Below, piece by piece: positions 26,122 through 35,837 of a stretch of DNA of 64,000 nucleotides. A model generated the notes under the pieces. That model saw only the letters and a list, made by a program, of their open reading frames with translations, did not search any database and was not told where the DNA came from. Source of the stretch: Nocardia sp. MH4 (lineage in GTDB: Bacteria; Actinomycetota; Actinomycetes; Mycobacteriales; Mycobacteriaceae); assembly GCF_019266065.1 (NCBI RefSeq), contig NZ_LPNR01000100.1, positions 38,602 through 102,601 of the forward strand. Reading direction: 5' to 3'. The stretch's first letter is position 1. Each line of letters opens with the position of its first letter. Made by a program: the position numbers and the translations under genes.

Positions 26122-27432
26122 TCAGGCGGTGGCGAGTTCCGGTGCGGCGGGGGCTTTCCTGGCGGGGTGGTAGGTGATCACGGCGTAGACGATCACCGCG
26201 AACGTCGCCCACACGTAGGCGCTGCCGATGATCTGCTGCCACCACGCCCAGTCGAGTTCCTTGCCGCCGGAATGCGGCAACACCCACTGCGGTCCGATGA
26301 TGAACATCACGGTGAACAGCGCGACCACGGCCGTGAACCCGCGCGAGCGCCGGCGGGTGACCTGGTCGACGGCGACGACGAGCGCGGGCGCGACCCACAC
26401 CCAGTGGTGCGACCACGAGACCGGCGAGACCAGCAGCACGGCGGCGGCATTGACCAGCAGCGCCGAGACGTCCTTGCCGGCGCCGATGAGCCGGTACATC
26501 CACACCGCGGCCAGCGCGACCGTCACGGCCGACAGCGCGATCCACAGCCCGGTGGCGATCGACTCGTCGAGCCCGAGGCGGAACAGCGTGCCCTTGATCG
26601 ACTGATTGCCCGCGAAGTACGGCGTCCCGATGCGGCCCGTGTCGGTGACGGTGTGGAACCAGTACTCCACCGAATCGGCCGGGAACAGCAGGAACCCGAT
26701 CCCGACCGCGCCCACGGCCGACGCGACCAGGGTGATCGCCGCCTTCCAGTCCCGTTTGAGCAGGAAGTAGAGCAGGTAGGCCGCGGGGATCAGCTTGATC
26801 GAGACCGCGATGCCGATCAGCATGCCGCGCGGCCAGAACGGTTTGCGCACCAGGATGTCGAGGGTGATCGCGGCCATCAGGATCAGGTTGATCTGGCCGA
26901 AGTTGAAGGTCTGGCGGACCGGCTCGAGGAACTGGGCCAGGCCGAGCCCGGCGATCACCACGGTCAGCACCGCGATCCGGTCGAGCTCGGGACGCAGCCG
27001 GACCAGCACCAGCCACAGCGCGATCCCCAGACTCAGCAGCGAGGTCACCAGCACGACGACCTCGGCGACCGGGATCGGCATCAGCGCCAGCGGCACGAAG
27101 AACGCGGCGGCCAGCGGGGGATAGGTGAAGGGCAGACCGAGGCCGTAGACCGGCGGCATCGGCCCGTACAGGTCGCCGCCGTCGAGCCAGACCCGGGCGC
27201 CGTTGCGGTAGACCCGCAGGTCGATGTAGCCGTGCCACCAGTGCGCAAGCAGCGCCACCGCGGCCGAGACGACGAACAATCCGATCGCGGCGGCCAGCCA
27301 GCGCAGCTGTCGGTCACGGGTGGAGAGCCCGGGTGGGGGTGCCGCCGGTCCGGCCGGAGTGGAACTCGGCACCGCGTCATGCGCGGGAGCAGTCGACTCG
27401 ACCTGCTCGGCAACCCCCGGACTCTCGTTCAC
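26122..27432 (-). CDS. GT87-family polyprenol-dependent mannosyltransferase
   Basis: The 436-residue polytopic protein has a Pro-rich cytoplasmic start, then about 10-12 membrane helices. The first external loop carries the DLRVYRNGARVWLDGGDLYG motif typical of GT87 (DUF2029) glycosyltransferases, with the catalytic aspartate, and PFTYPPLAA follows. In this group such enzymes (PimE, MptC) add alpha-1,2-mannose to phosphatidylinositol mannosides or lipomannan using polyprenyl phosphomannose; which of these applies here is not resolved. The GTG at 27432 has TAGTCT 6 nt upstream (leaderless). Confidence 0.83.
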   Translation of the reverse strand: MNESPGVAEQVESTAPAHDAVPSSTPAGPAAPPPGLSTRDRQLRWLAAAIGLFVVSAAVALLAHWWHGYIDLRVYRNGARVWLDGGDLYGPMPPVYGLGLPFTYPPLAAAFFVPLALMPIPVAEVVVLVTSLLSLGIALWLVLVRLRPELDRIAVLTVVIAGLGLAQFLEPVRQTFNFGQINLILMAAITLDILVRKPFWPRGMLIGIAVSIKLIPAAYLLYFLLKRDWKAAITLVASAVGAVGIGFLLFPADSVEYWFHTVTDTGRIGTPYFAGNQSIKGTLFRLGLDESIATGLWIALSAVTVALAAVWMYRLIGAGKDVSALLVNAAAVLLVSPVSWSHHWVWVAPALVVAVDQVTRRRSRGFTAVVALFTVMFIIGPQWVLPHSGGKELDWAWWQQIIGSAYVWATFAVIVYAVITYHPARKAPAAPELATA

Positions 27433-27547
27433 GGCGTCAGACTAACGGGTGCGTAGCCTGGCGAAGCGTAGGTGTGACCAGGCCGGGTGCGAGGTCTGTC
27501 ACTTGTTCGCAACACGGGCCCGAGCGGGCGGCCTCGGCATAGCCAAT

Positions 27548-27553
27548 TAGACT
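27548..27553 (+). promoter_or_regulatory. Probable -10 box of purL
   Basis: TAGACT lies 41 bases upstream of the purL GTG, leaving a short leader with a GAAAGGA Shine-Dalgarno-like sequence. Confidence 0.4.
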
Positions 27554-27594
27554 CTGTAGTCAAGTTCCCCCGGCCGAAAGGACCCTGGTCTCCC

Positions 27595-29889
27595 GTGACA
27601 CTGCAGGTCGACACCGTCGCCACCGCCGCAGCCACCCCGGATGCTCCGCAGCCGTACAAGGAACTCGGTCTCAAAGACGACGAGTACGCCCGCATCAAGG
27701 AGATCCTGGGCCGTCGGCCCACCGACGCCGAGCTGGCGATGTACTCCGTGATGTGGAGCGAGCACTGCTCCTACAAGTCCTCCAAGGTGCACCTGCGCTA
27801 CTTCGGTGAGACGACCACGCCCGAGATGAAGGCCTCGATGCTGGCCGGCATCGGCGAGAACGCCGGTGTGGTCGACATCGGCGACGGCTGGGCCGTCACC
27901 TTCAAGGTCGAGAGCCACAACCACCCGTCCTACGTCGAGCCGTACCAGGGCGCGGCCACCGGCGTCGGCGGCATCGTGCGCGACATCATGGCGATGGGCG
28001 CGCGCCCGATCGCGGTGATGGACCAGCTGCGCTTCGGCGCGGCGGACGCGGCCGACACCCGTCGCGTGGTCGACGGCGTCGTGCGCGGCGTCGGCGGCTA
28101 CGGCAACTCCCTCGGCCTGCCGAACGTCGGCGGCGAGACCGTCTTCGATGCCTCCTACCAGGGCAACCCGCTGGTGAACGCGCTGTGCGCGGGCGCGATG
28201 CGCGTGGAAGACCTGCACCTGGCCTTCGCCTCCGGCGCGGGCAACAAGATCATCCTGTTCGGCGCGCGCACCGGACTCGACGGCATCGGTGGCGTGTCCG
28301 TGCTGGCCTCGGACACCTTCTCCGGCGAGGAGACCGGCACCGGCCGCAAGAAGCTGCCCGCCGTGCAGGTCGGTGACCCGTTCACCGAGAAGGTGCTCAT
28401 CGAGTGCTGTCTCGACCTGTACAAGGCCGGACTCGTCGTCGGTATCCAGGACCTCGGCGGCGCCGGGCTGTCCTGCGCCACCTCCGAACTGGCGGCGGCC
28501 GGCGACGGCGGCATGCACATCGACCTGACCAAGGTCCCGCTGCGCGCCAAGCACATGACCCCCGCCGAGATCCTGTCGAGCGAGTCGCAGGAGCGCATGT
28601 GCGCGGTCGTGACTCCCGAGAACGTGGACGCCTTCATGGCCGTCTGCAAGAAGTGGGACGTGCTGGCCACCGTCATCGGTGAGGTCACCGACGGCGATCA
28701 CCTCGTCATCACCTGGCACGGCGAGACCGTCGTCGACGTGCCGCCGCGCACCGTCGCCCACGAGGGTCCGGTGTACGAGCGCCCGGTGCAGCGTCCCGAC
28801 ACCCAGGACGCGCTGATCGCCGACACCACCGCCACGCTGCCCCGGCCCAAGACGGCCGACGAGCTGCGCGAGACCCTGCTGACGATGATCGCCAGCCCGC
28901 AGCTGTGCAGCCGCAAGTGGATCACCGAGCAGTACGACCGCTACGTGCGCGGCAACACCGTGCTGGCCGAGCACGCCGACGCCGGCGTGGTGCGCATCGA
29001 CGAGGAGTCCGGCCGCGGTATCGCGCTGGCCACCGACGCCTCGGGCCGCTACACCAAGCTCGACCCGTACACCGGCGCGCAGCTGGCGCTGGCCGAGGCC
29101 TTCCGCAATGTCGCCACCACCGGCGCCACCCCGAAGGCTGTCACCAACTGCCTGAACTTCGGTTCGCCGGAGGACCCGGGCGTGATGTGGCAGTTCCAGC
29201 AGGCCGTGCGCGGTCTCGCGGACGGCTGTGCGGCCCTGGGCATTCCGGTGACCGGCGGCAACGTCAGCTTCTACAACCAGACCGGCAAGGATGCCATCCT
29301 GCCCACCCCGGTGGTCGGCGTGCTCGGCGTGATCGACGATGTGCACCGCCGCATCCCGACCGGCCTGGGCCTGGAGCCGGGCGAGTCGCTGATCCTGCTC
29401 GGCGAGACCAACGACGAGCTGGACGGTTCGATCTGGTCGCAGGTCGTGCACGATCACCTCGGTGGCGTGCCGCCGAAGGTCGACTTCGCCCGTGAGCAGC
29501 TGCTCTCGGAGGTGCTCACCTCGGGTTCGCGCGACGGCATGATCTCCGCCGCGCACGACCTGTCCGAGGGTGGTCTGGCGCAGACCGTCGTCGAGGCCGC
29601 GCTGGCGGGCGAGACCGGGTGCCGCATCGTGCTGCCCGAGGGCTCGGACCCGTTCGTGCAGCTGTTCTCGGAGTCGGCCGGGCGGGTGCTCGTCGCGGTG
29701 CCGCGCTCGGAGGAGACCCGCTTCACCAAGATGTGCGACGCGCGGCAGCTGCCGTGGGTGCGCATCGGCGTGGTCGACCAGGGCTCGGATTCGATCGAGG
29801 TGCAGGGTCAGTTCTCGGTGACACTCGCCGAATTGCGTGAGGCGTTCGAGGGCACCCTGCCTAAGCTGTTCGGAGCGCACACCGCCTGA
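27595..29889 (+). CDS. purL: Phosphoribosylformylglycinamidine synthase subunit PurL
   Basis: The 764-residue protein is the synthetase subunit of the three-part FGAM synthase, converting FGAR to FGAM with ammonia from PurQ. Visible motifs include [25 protein letters not shown], the [14 protein letters not shown] segment, and the second half repeat with [10 protein letters not shown] and [12 protein letters not shown]. Length suits the small PurL form that works with PurS and PurQ. GTG 27595 follows GAAAGGA, although spacing is long (about 14 nt). An upstream in-frame start at 27487 would add a non-conserved stretch across the promoter. Confidence 0.95.
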   Translation: MTLQVDTVATAAATPDAPQPYKELGLKDDEYARIKEILGRRPTDAELAMYSVMWSEHCSYKSSKVHLRYFGETTTPEMKASMLAGIGENAGVVDIGDGWAVTFKVESHNHPSYVEPYQGAATGVGGIVRDIMAMGARPIAVMDQLRFGAADAADTRRVVDGVVRGVGGYGNSLGLPNVGGETVFDASYQGNPLVNALCAGAMRVEDLHLAFASGAGNKIILFGARTGLDGIGGVSVLASDTFSGEETGTGRKKLPAVQVGDPFTEKVLIECCLDLYKAGLVVGIQDLGGAGLSCATSELAAAGDGGMHIDLTKVPLRAKHMTPAEILSSESQERMCAVVTPENVDAFMAVCKKWDVLATVIGEVTDGDHLVITWHGETVVDVPPRTVAHEGPVYERPVQRPDTQDALIADTTATLPRPKTADELRETLLTMIASPQLCSRKWITEQYDRYVRGNTVLAEHADAGVVRIDEESGRGIALATDASGRYTKLDPYTGAQLALAEAFRNVATTGATPKAVTNCLNFGSPEDPGVMWQFQQAVRGLADGCAALGIPVTGGNVSFYNQTGKDAILPTPVVGVLGVIDDVHRRIPTGLGLEPGESLILLGETNDELDGSIWSQVVHDHLGGVPPKVDFAREQLLSEVLTSGSRDGMISAAHDLSEGGLAQTVVEAALAGETGCRIVLPEGSDPFVQLFSESAGRVLVAVPRSEETRFTKMCDARQLPWVRIGVVDQGSDSIEVQGQFSVTLAELREAFEGTLPKLFGAHTA

Positions 29890-29906
29890 TCGGATGGGAG
29901 TCGAGC

Positions 29907-31730
29907 TTGACGACAGAGGATACGAGCTCGACTTCCACCGAGGCGGCGCACGCCAACCCCGCCGCGCCGGACACTCCCGCCGCGCCGGACACCCCTGCGG
30001 CGCCGGGCAACCCGGTCCTGCGCGGAATCCACCTGGTCGAACGGTTCTTCCACCCGAACTACACGGGGCTCGTCGTGGCCACGGTGTTCTTCTGCTGGTC
30101 GCTGACGCCGTCGCTGCTGCCGCGTGACTGGTTCTTCCAGGGCCTGGTCAGCGGCATCAACGCCACCATCGGCTACGGCATCGGCTGCGCGCTGGCCTGG
30201 GCCTGGCGCAAATGGGTGCGGCCCAGGATCACCCTGCCGGACCGGCTCGCCGACGTCTGGGCGAAGCGGCCGAGCTGGACGTCGATCGCGGTGAAGTCCG
30301 TGATCGTGCTGGGCTGCCTGATCGTCTCGATCGCGCTGAGCGTCCAGTCCGCGCACTGGCAGCACCAGATCACCGATCTGATGGGGATGGAACCGATCTC
30401 CGATTCGGGCTACCCGCGCACCGTGCTGGTGGGTGCGGTGGTGGTCGGCCTGCTGATCTGGATCTCGCGCGGTGTGGTCCGGCTGGTGCGTGCCGTCGCG
30501 CGCGGTCTGAACCAGTGGGTCCGGATTCCGGCGTCGTTCGCGCGGCCGCTCGGCGTGATCATCGTGATGATCGCCGCCGTGCTGCTGTTCAACGGCGTGC
30601 TGGCGAAAGCCTTCTTCACCGTGGCGAATTCGGCGTTCAGCGCCCGCAACAGCCACACCTCCGCGCACGCGATCCAGCCGACGCTGCCCGAACGTTCCGG
30701 CAGTCCCGAGTCTTTGGCCAAGTGGGACACCCTCGGCTCGGAGGGCCGATGGTTCGTGGCCAACGCGCCGACCGCGCTGGCCATCGGCCAGGTCACCGGA
30801 AAGCCCGCGCGCGAACCGATCCGGGTGTACGCCGGGCTGGAATCGGCCGACGGCTTCGAGGCCCAGACCGACCTGGCCGTCGCCGAACTCGACCGCACCA
30901 AGGCCTTCGAACGGGAAGTGCTGGTGGTGATCAGCACCACCGGCACGGGCTGGGTCGACTCGACCAGCGCCGAGTCGATCGAGCTGATGTACAACGGGGA
31001 CAGCGCGTTGGTCGCGACGCAGTACTCCTACCTGCCCAGCGCCCTGTCGTTCCTGTCCGACCGTGACAAGTCGATGACCATGGGCCGCCTGCTGTTCGAC
31101 AAGGTGTACGAACGCTGGGCGGCGCTGCCCGAGGACGCCAGGCCCAAGCTGCTGGTCTACGGCGAGAGCCTCGGTTCGCAGGGCTCCGAGGGCGCGTTCT
31201 CCGGCCTGGCCGACATCCGCAACCGCACCGACGGCGTGCTCTGGGTCGGCCCGCCCAATTCGAACCGGCTGTGGGCGGAGTTCGTGCGCAGGCGCGATCC
31301 GGGCACCGAGGAGATCACCCCGATTTTCGCGGACGGGCTCTCGGTGCGCTTCGCCGCCAGCGCCGATCAGCTGGCGAGGCCCTCGGACAACTGGACCGAC
31401 CCGCGCATCGTCTACCTGCAGCACGCGTCCGACCCGGTGGTGTGGTGGTCGCCGGATCTGCTGTTCTCCGAACCCGACTGGCTGCGCGAGAAGCGCGGAC
31501 CCGATGTGTCCCCGGCGATGTCGTGGTATCCGATCGTCACGTTCTGGCAGGTCGCGGCGGATCTGCCACGCGCGCAGACGGTATCCAACGGGCACGGCCA
31601 CAACTACGGCAATGTCGTGCCCGACGCGTGGGCCGCGGTGGCCGAACCACCGGACTACACACCGGAACTGGCGGCGCGGATCAAGGCGTTTCTGGTCGAG
31701 TCGGCCGCCACCGAGCATCAGCTGAAGTAG
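29907..31730 (+). CDS. Abhydrolase_9 membrane alpha/beta-hydrolase (copy 1)
   Basis: The 607-residue protein begins with a short PAAPDTPAAPDTPAAPG repeat, followed by four or five membrane helices in the first 230 residues (including VVATVFFCWSLTPSLLPRDW), then an alpha/beta-hydrolase domain with the nucleophile motif GESLGSQG and a late GHGHNYG histidine. This is the Abhydrolase_9_N plus Abhydrolase_9 (DUF2319) architecture; substrate is unknown, and a lipid or wall role is only a guess. The TTG at 29907 is chosen because GGGAG lies 6 nt upstream; it follows purL by 17 bases and may be cotranscribed with it. A close paralogue lies at 32214. Confidence 0.82.
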   Translation: MTTEDTSSTSTEAAHANPAAPDTPAAPDTPAAPGNPVLRGIHLVERFFHPNYTGLVVATVFFCWSLTPSLLPRDWFFQGLVSGINATIGYGIGCALAWAWRKWVRPRITLPDRLADVWAKRPSWTSIAVKSVIVLGCLIVSIALSVQSAHWQHQITDLMGMEPISDSGYPRTVLVGAVVVGLLIWISRGVVRLVRAVARGLNQWVRIPASFARPLGVIIVMIAAVLLFNGVLAKAFFTVANSAFSARNSHTSAHAIQPTLPERSGSPESLAKWDTLGSEGRWFVANAPTALAIGQVTGKPAREPIRVYAGLESADGFEAQTDLAVAELDRTKAFEREVLVVISTTGTGWVDSTSAESIELMYNGDSALVATQYSYLPSALSFLSDRDKSMTMGRLLFDKVYERWAALPEDARPKLLVYGESLGSQGSEGAFSGLADIRNRTDGVLWVGPPNSNRLWAEFVRRRDPGTEEITPIFADGLSVRFAASADQLARPSDNWTDPRIVYLQHASDPVVWWSPDLLFSEPDWLREKRGPDVSPAMSWYPIVTFWQVAADLPRAQTVSNGHGHNYGNVVPDAWAAVAEPPDYTPELAARIKAFLVESAATEHQLK

Positions 31731-31780
31731 CCGGGCCGGGCAGCGCCGAACCCCTCGATCGGGGCTGCCCGGTCCCGGCT
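31729..31780. terminator. Long hairpin between convergent genes
   Basis: AGCCGGGCCGGGCAGC at 31729-31744 pairs with 31764-31780, with one bulged T in the right arm. The ends overlap the stop codons of the hydrolase and of the convergent YiaAB gene, so it is likely a bidirectional terminator. Confidence 0.65.
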
Positions 31781-32069
31781 ACGACACTGTTCGGAACGGA
31801 TTGTGCTCGGCGATCAGCTGTTCCAGCCGCGCCTCGTCGATCCGGCCGATCAGGGACTGCGCCTCCTGCTGGTCGCGCACGACCTTGGCGAGGGTGAAGC
31901 AGCTGGTGACGAGGAACAGCCCGGACATCGCGAGGAATCCGCGCTGCCAGGCGTCCAGCGGCAGGTAGGCGATCCCGGCGCCGGTGCCGATCAGGCTGAC
32001 GCCGAACGCGATCGCGGCCTGGACCATGTACGCCGAGGTGTTCTTCGGCTTGGCATTGGGTGTGCTCAT
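31779..32069 (-). CDS. YiaAB two-helix inner membrane protein
   Basis: The 96-residue protein has two membrane helices at about 15-35 (AAIAFGVSLIGTGAGIAYL) and 45-63 (AMSGLFLVTSCFTLAKVV), the YiaA/YiaB domain pattern, followed by a charged cytoplasmic tail. Function is unknown. ATG 32069 is chosen at the family start; longer upstream frames are antisense to the second hydrolase. It lies between the two Abhydrolase_9 genes in opposite orientation. Confidence 0.8.
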   Translation of the reverse strand: MSTPNAKPKNTSAYMVQAAIAFGVSLIGTGAGIAYLPLDAWQRGFLAMSGLFLVTSCFTLAKVVRDQQEAQSLIGRIDEARLEQLIAEHNPFRTVS

Positions 32070-32213
32070 GGGAATCAGTGTGCTGACCGGGGGATTGTCG
32101 CGGGCGCGTGAAACTACTCGAGTGTGATGGGTAGTTGCCGAACACCGCCGGAAGTGACCGACCCGCCATCCACAACGCCCCGCGGCGCCGAACCGGGCAG
32201 CCATACTGGGTGG

Positions 32214-33944
32214 GTGTCCGCGACCGGCTCCACCCTCGTGACGTTGCGTGCGCGCGGCGCCGAGCTGCTGCGCCGCGTCGAGGACATCGTCGACCTCAAT
32301 TACCCCGGTCTGGTCCTGGCGACGCTGTTCTTCGCCCTGTCGGTGACGCCGTCGCTGGTCCCGCGCGACTGGCTGTTCCAGGGCTTGATCAGCGGGATCA
32401 ACGCCGCGATCGGGTACGGGCTCGGCTGTGTGCTCGAATGGATCTTCCGGCGCTGGGTGCGGGCGCGGATCCCGATCCCGAGCCCGTCGGATCGGCTGCG
32501 GTACGCCATCAAGGCGACCGTGCTGGTCGTGTGCGCGCTGGTCGCGGCGGTGATGCTGGTGCAGTCGGCGCGCTGGCAGCGCGAGATCACTTCGCTGATG
32601 GGGATGGCCGGGACGACGACGCCCGCCTACCTGCGCACCGGGCTGCTCAGCGTGGCCGTCGGGATCGCCGTCGTCGCCGCCTACCGCACGATCCGGACCC
32701 TGGTGCTCGTGCTGGCCCGCCAGCTCAACCGCTGGGTGCGGGTGCCGCGCGAACTCGCGCCCGCCGCCGGCGCGCTGGTGCTGGTGGTGTTCGCGGTGAC
32801 GGTGTTCAACGGTGTCGCCTCGCGGGCATTCTTCGCGGTGGCCAACTCCGCGTTCAGCGTGCGCAACGACCACACCTCCGACTACGCGCTGCAGCCCGTG
32901 AAACCGGAGCGCTCGGGCAGCGCCACCTCGCTCGCGCCGTGGCAGACCCTCGGGTACGAGGGCCGCTGGTTCGCCGCCAACGGACCGAGCGCCGACGACA
33001 TCACCGAGGTGACGGGAAAGACCGCGCGCGAACCGATTCGGGCCTATGTCGGGCTGGAATCGGTGACCGGCGAGCAGACCGCCGCGCAGCTGGCCGTCGC
33101 CGAACTCGAGCGGACCAACGCGTTCGACCGCGAGGCCATGGTGGTGGTCACCACGACCGGGACCGGTTGGGTGAACGCGACGGCGGCGGGCGCGATCGAA
33201 TACCTCTACGGCGGCGACACCGCGATCGTGGCCACGCAGTACTCCTATCTGCCCAGCGTGTTGTCGTTCCTGTCGGACCGGGAGAAGGCCGCCGCGGCGA
33301 GCCGGGAGCTGTTCGACGCGGTGTATCAGCGCTGGCTGGCCCAGCCGGAGGGGCAGCGGCCGAAGCTGTTCGTCTATGGGGAGAGTCTGGGGTCGCAGGG
33401 TTCGGAGGAGGCGTTCGAAGGGCTCGGTGACCTGCGCGAGAAGGTCGACGGGGCGCTGTGGGTCGGGCCGCCGAACTCGAATCGGCTGTGGAGCCAGTTC
33501 GTCGACCGGCGTGACCCCGGTTCACCCGAGGTGGCCCCGGTGTACGCCGATGGGCTCGTCGTCCGATTCGCCGATGACGCAGGCGATCTCGGCCCCGCGG
33601 CGACCTGGCGCGAACCCCGCATCGCCTACCTGCAACATCCGTCCGACCCGATCGTGTGGTGGTCGGCCGATCTGATCCTGACCCAGCCGGACTGGCTCAG
33701 CGAACCGCGCGGACCGGATGTGTCCACCCAGATGCGGTGGGCACCGTTCGTGACGTTCTGGCAGGTCACCGCGGATCTCACCAACGCCCAAGGGGTTTCG
33801 GACGGCCACGGCCATCGTTACGGGAGCCTGGTGCTGGACGGGTGGTTGGCGGTGGCGGCGCCGCCCGGGGTGAGCGGGGACGTCGTCGAAAGTATCCGGG
33901 CCGCACTGGATTCGGCGGACGAGTTCGAGCGGGCCGTCAAGTGA
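32214..33944 (+). CDS. Abhydrolase_9 membrane alpha/beta-hydrolase (copy 2)
   Basis: The 576-residue protein shares the whole architecture of the product at 29907: N-terminal membrane helices (LATLFFALSVTPSLVPRDW), the NSAFSVRNDHTS region, the GESLGSQG nucleophile motif, WVGPPNSNRLW and a late GHGHRYG histidine. The similarity is high along the full length, so the pair probably arose by tandem duplication. GTG 32214 is favoured because a CATACT -10-like box lies 6 nt before it and because the upstream frame is Pro-rich and non-conserved; ATG 32124 is possible. Confidence 0.8.
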   Translation: MSATGSTLVTLRARGAELLRRVEDIVDLNYPGLVLATLFFALSVTPSLVPRDWLFQGLISGINAAIGYGLGCVLEWIFRRWVRARIPIPSPSDRLRYAIKATVLVVCALVAAVMLVQSARWQREITSLMGMAGTTTPAYLRTGLLSVAVGIAVVAAYRTIRTLVLVLARQLNRWVRVPRELAPAAGALVLVVFAVTVFNGVASRAFFAVANSAFSVRNDHTSDYALQPVKPERSGSATSLAPWQTLGYEGRWFAANGPSADDITEVTGKTAREPIRAYVGLESVTGEQTAAQLAVAELERTNAFDREAMVVVTTTGTGWVNATAAGAIEYLYGGDTAIVATQYSYLPSVLSFLSDREKAAAASRELFDAVYQRWLAQPEGQRPKLFVYGESLGSQGSEEAFEGLGDLREKVDGALWVGPPNSNRLWSQFVDRRDPGSPEVAPVYADGLVVRFADDAGDLGPAATWREPRIAYLQHPSDPIVWWSADLILTQPDWLSEPRGPDVSTQMRWAPFVTFWQVTADLTNAQGVSDGHGHRYGSLVLDGWLAVAAPPGVSGDVVESIRAALDSADEFERAVK

Positions 33945-34059
33945 GCAGGGGCGCGCGGGTGCTTGCGTATCGCGCGTCCTGCGGCGGGTGGTCTGCCCGG
34001 TGGGCGTCGGCGAGCGCTGGTCGCGGTGTCGCGTTCGAGTGCTGCGAGCTTCGGTGGTG

Positions 34060-34743
34060 AGGCGCTCCGCGCGGCGCAGCTGGGGACGCGCACCCGGTCT
34101 GCGGGAGCGGATGCGAGTGGGTGCGGCCCTGGGTCTGCCGCTGCTGTGGAGTAATCGGCTGCTCCCCGCGTCGCGCCTTCGGCTGCGTGGCCGCACCGCG
34201 GCCAACCTCGGGTTCGCGGCGAGCTACGCGCTGGTGTTCGGGGGGCGGCCGAACTGGTCGTCGGCCAAGGGTTTTCGCTGGGGGATGGGCGGTGCCGCGC
34301 TGGTGTTCGCCGGTTACGGTGTGGCGCTGGCTGTTCCGGCGCTGCGCAAGCTGCCGCTCGAGGTCGCCGAGCGGGTGCCCGAGACATCCACGCTCGAATG
34401 GGTCGCCCTGCACATCCCCGTCGGCACGGTGCTCGCCGAGGAAGCGATGTTCCGCGGCACCCTCGATCCACTGCTCGACGACGTCGCGGACCCGCGCGTC
34501 GCCGCGGCGGTCGGCGCGCTCGATTTCGGTCTGTGCCATATCCGTCCGGCGCGGGCCACCGGCGAATCGGTGCCGGGCACCGTCGCGCTCACCACCCTCG
34601 CCGGACTGGTCTTCAGCGCGCTGCGCAGGCACACCGGCAGCGCGACCGCCCCCGCCCTGCTGCACCTGGCGATCAACGCCGGGGGAGCGATGCTGCCGCT
34701 CGTGGCGCAGCGGATCGAACTCCGCTCGGGGCGCGGCGTGTGA
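34060..34743 (+). CDS. CPBP-family intramembrane metalloprotease
   Basis: The protein (about 227 residues from this start) has several hydrophobic segments and the three CPBP/Abi motifs: EEAMFRG (Glu-Glu and Arg), the DFGLCHI histidine and the ALLHLAIN histidine, all needed for metal-dependent proteolysis in the membrane (prenyl-protease/Rce1-like family). The start is uncertain: GTG 34054/34060 and ATG 34111 are all possible, and none has a clear Shine-Dalgarno sequence or -10 box. It lies 115 bases after the second hydrolase. Confidence 0.75.
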   Translation, partial: RRSARRSWGRAPGLRERMRVGAALGLPLLWSNRLLPASRLRLRGRTAANLGFAASYALVFGGRPNWSSAKGFRWGMGGAALVFAGYGVALAVPALRKLPLEVAERVPETSTLEWVALHIPVGTVLAEEAMFRGTLDPLLDDVADPRVAAAVGALDFGLCHIRPARATGESVPGTVALTTLAGLVFSALRRHTGSATAPALLHLAINAGGAMLPLVAQRIELRSGRGV

Positions 34744-34811
34744 CCGCCCTCCGTGCATTGCGCCTGGCACTGGGTGATCGCCTTGTCGACAGTGCGGACC
34801 ATCCCGGGTGA

Positions 34812-34883
34812 CTACGGGTTGTGGCCGGATGCCACCGTCACCGTGATGCGTTTCTGGTCCAATTCGCCCGCCGAATCGGGCAT
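34812..34883 (-). CDS. Possible 23-codon ORF downstream of the alpha/beta-hydrolase
   Basis: An ATG lies 2 bases after the stop of the hydrolase gene and opens a 23-codon frame (MPDSAGELDQKRITVTVASG, then HNP and stop). The composition is protein-like, and the position would allow reinitiation, but there is no Shine-Dalgarno sequence and no known family. It may be chance. Confidence 0.2.
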   Translation of the reverse strand: MPDSAGELDQKRITVTVASGHNP

Positions 34884-34885
34884 GG

Positions 34886-35755
34886 TCAGGTGGTGGCGAC
34901 GAAACCGGCTACGGCGTCGGTGAAGGCGTCGTTGTCGTCGCCGGCGGCGGTGTGGGCGGCGGCGGTGATCTCGGCCAGGCGGGCGTGGGGGGCCAGGGCG
35001 AGGAAGGCGGCGGCGCCCTCGTCGCTGACCACGTCGGACTTGCCGCCGCGGACCAGCAGGACCGGGATGGTGAGTGCCTCGGCGGCGGTTTCCATGTCGG
35101 CGATGCGGGCCTGCGGGTTGTCCTCGAGGCCGCTGAGCAGGTCGGGGTCCCAGTGCCAGTACCAGCGGCCCTCGCGCTGACGCAGGTTGCGCAGCAGGCC
35201 GTCGGCGTTGTCGGGGCGCGGCCGGTGCGGGAGGTAGGCGGCGACCGCGTCGGCGACCTGATCGAGGGTGTCGAAGCCGTCGCGGTGTCTGCCGAGGAAG
35301 TCCATGACGCGTTCCACGCCTTTGGATTCCGAGCGGGGCACGATGTCGACGAGCACCAGCGCCCGGATCGCGGCGCCGGCGGGGTCGGCGGTCGCGAGCA
35401 GGCCGGTGATGCCGCCCATGCTGGCGCCGACGACGACCGCGCCGTTGTCGGGAGTGGCGCCGAGCTGGTCGAGCACGGTGAGCAGATCGCCGACCATGGC
35501 GTCGCGGGTGTAGTCGCGGGTGGGCGACCAGTCGCTGTCGCCGTGGCCACGGGCGTCCACCGCGACGACGTGCATGCCCGCCGCGGCCAGGGCGCGGCCG
35601 GTGCGCTTCCACGAGTGCCGGTTCTGGCCGCCGCCGTGCAGCATCACGACCAGCGGGCCGCCCGGAGTGCCGAAGCTGTCGGCGACCAGGGTCAGCTCGT
35701 CGGAGCTGCGCAACCGCAGCGTCGTCGGTTCGGTCGGCTCGGTGGAGCTCGGCAT
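34886..35755 (-). CDS. Alpha/beta-hydrolase
   Basis: The 289-residue protein is a typical alpha/beta-hydrolase: oxyanion HGGGQNRHSW near residue 40, VDARGHGDSDW, the nucleophile in GASMGG, an acid in VRGGKSDVV, and the histidine in the last 30 residues (AAAHTAAGDDND). Substrate is unknown. ATG 35755 has a consensus AGGAGGT just upstream. It is divergent from a TetR regulator across two operator palindromes, so it is very likely the regulated target. Confidence 0.88.
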   Translation of the reverse strand: MPSSTEPTEPTTLRLRSSDELTLVADSFGTPGGPLVVMLHGGGQNRHSWKRTGRALAAAGMHVVAVDARGHGDSDWSPTRDYTRDAMVGDLLTVLDQLGATPDNGAVVVGASMGGITGLLATADPAGAAIRALVLVDIVPRSESKGVERVMDFLGRHRDGFDTLDQVADAVAAYLPHRPRPDNADGLLRNLRQREGRWYWHWDPDLLSGLEDNPQARIADMETAAEALTIPVLLVRGGKSDVVSDEGAAAFLALAPHARLAEITAAAHTAAGDDNDAFTDAVAGFVATT

Positions 35756-35764
35756 GACACCTCC

Positions 35765-35797
35765 TGAACATGGTTCACTGTGCTGAACGTTGTTCAG
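35765..35797. promoter_or_regulatory. Tandem TetR-type operators
   Basis: Two adjacent palindromes share the same half-sites: TGAAC-ATG-GTTCA (35765-35777) and CTGAAC-GTT-GTTCAG (35783-35797). They sit between the divergent hydrolase and TetR genes, about 18 bases centre to centre, as expected for cooperative TetR dimers that repress both genes. Confidence 0.75.
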
Positions 35798-35837
35798 AAT
35801 GTAGCGTGAAGCCCCGATCGAAGGGAAGTGGGGACCA

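Noticed and set aside
27547..29880. Minus-strand frame of 777 codons over purL
   Set aside because: Antisense of purL with biased composition; purL motifs are intact on the plus strand.
34812..34883. 23-codon frame after the alpha/beta-hydrolase as a finding
   Set aside because: No Shine-Dalgarno sequence, no family and too short to separate from chance; listed only as a low-confidence feature.
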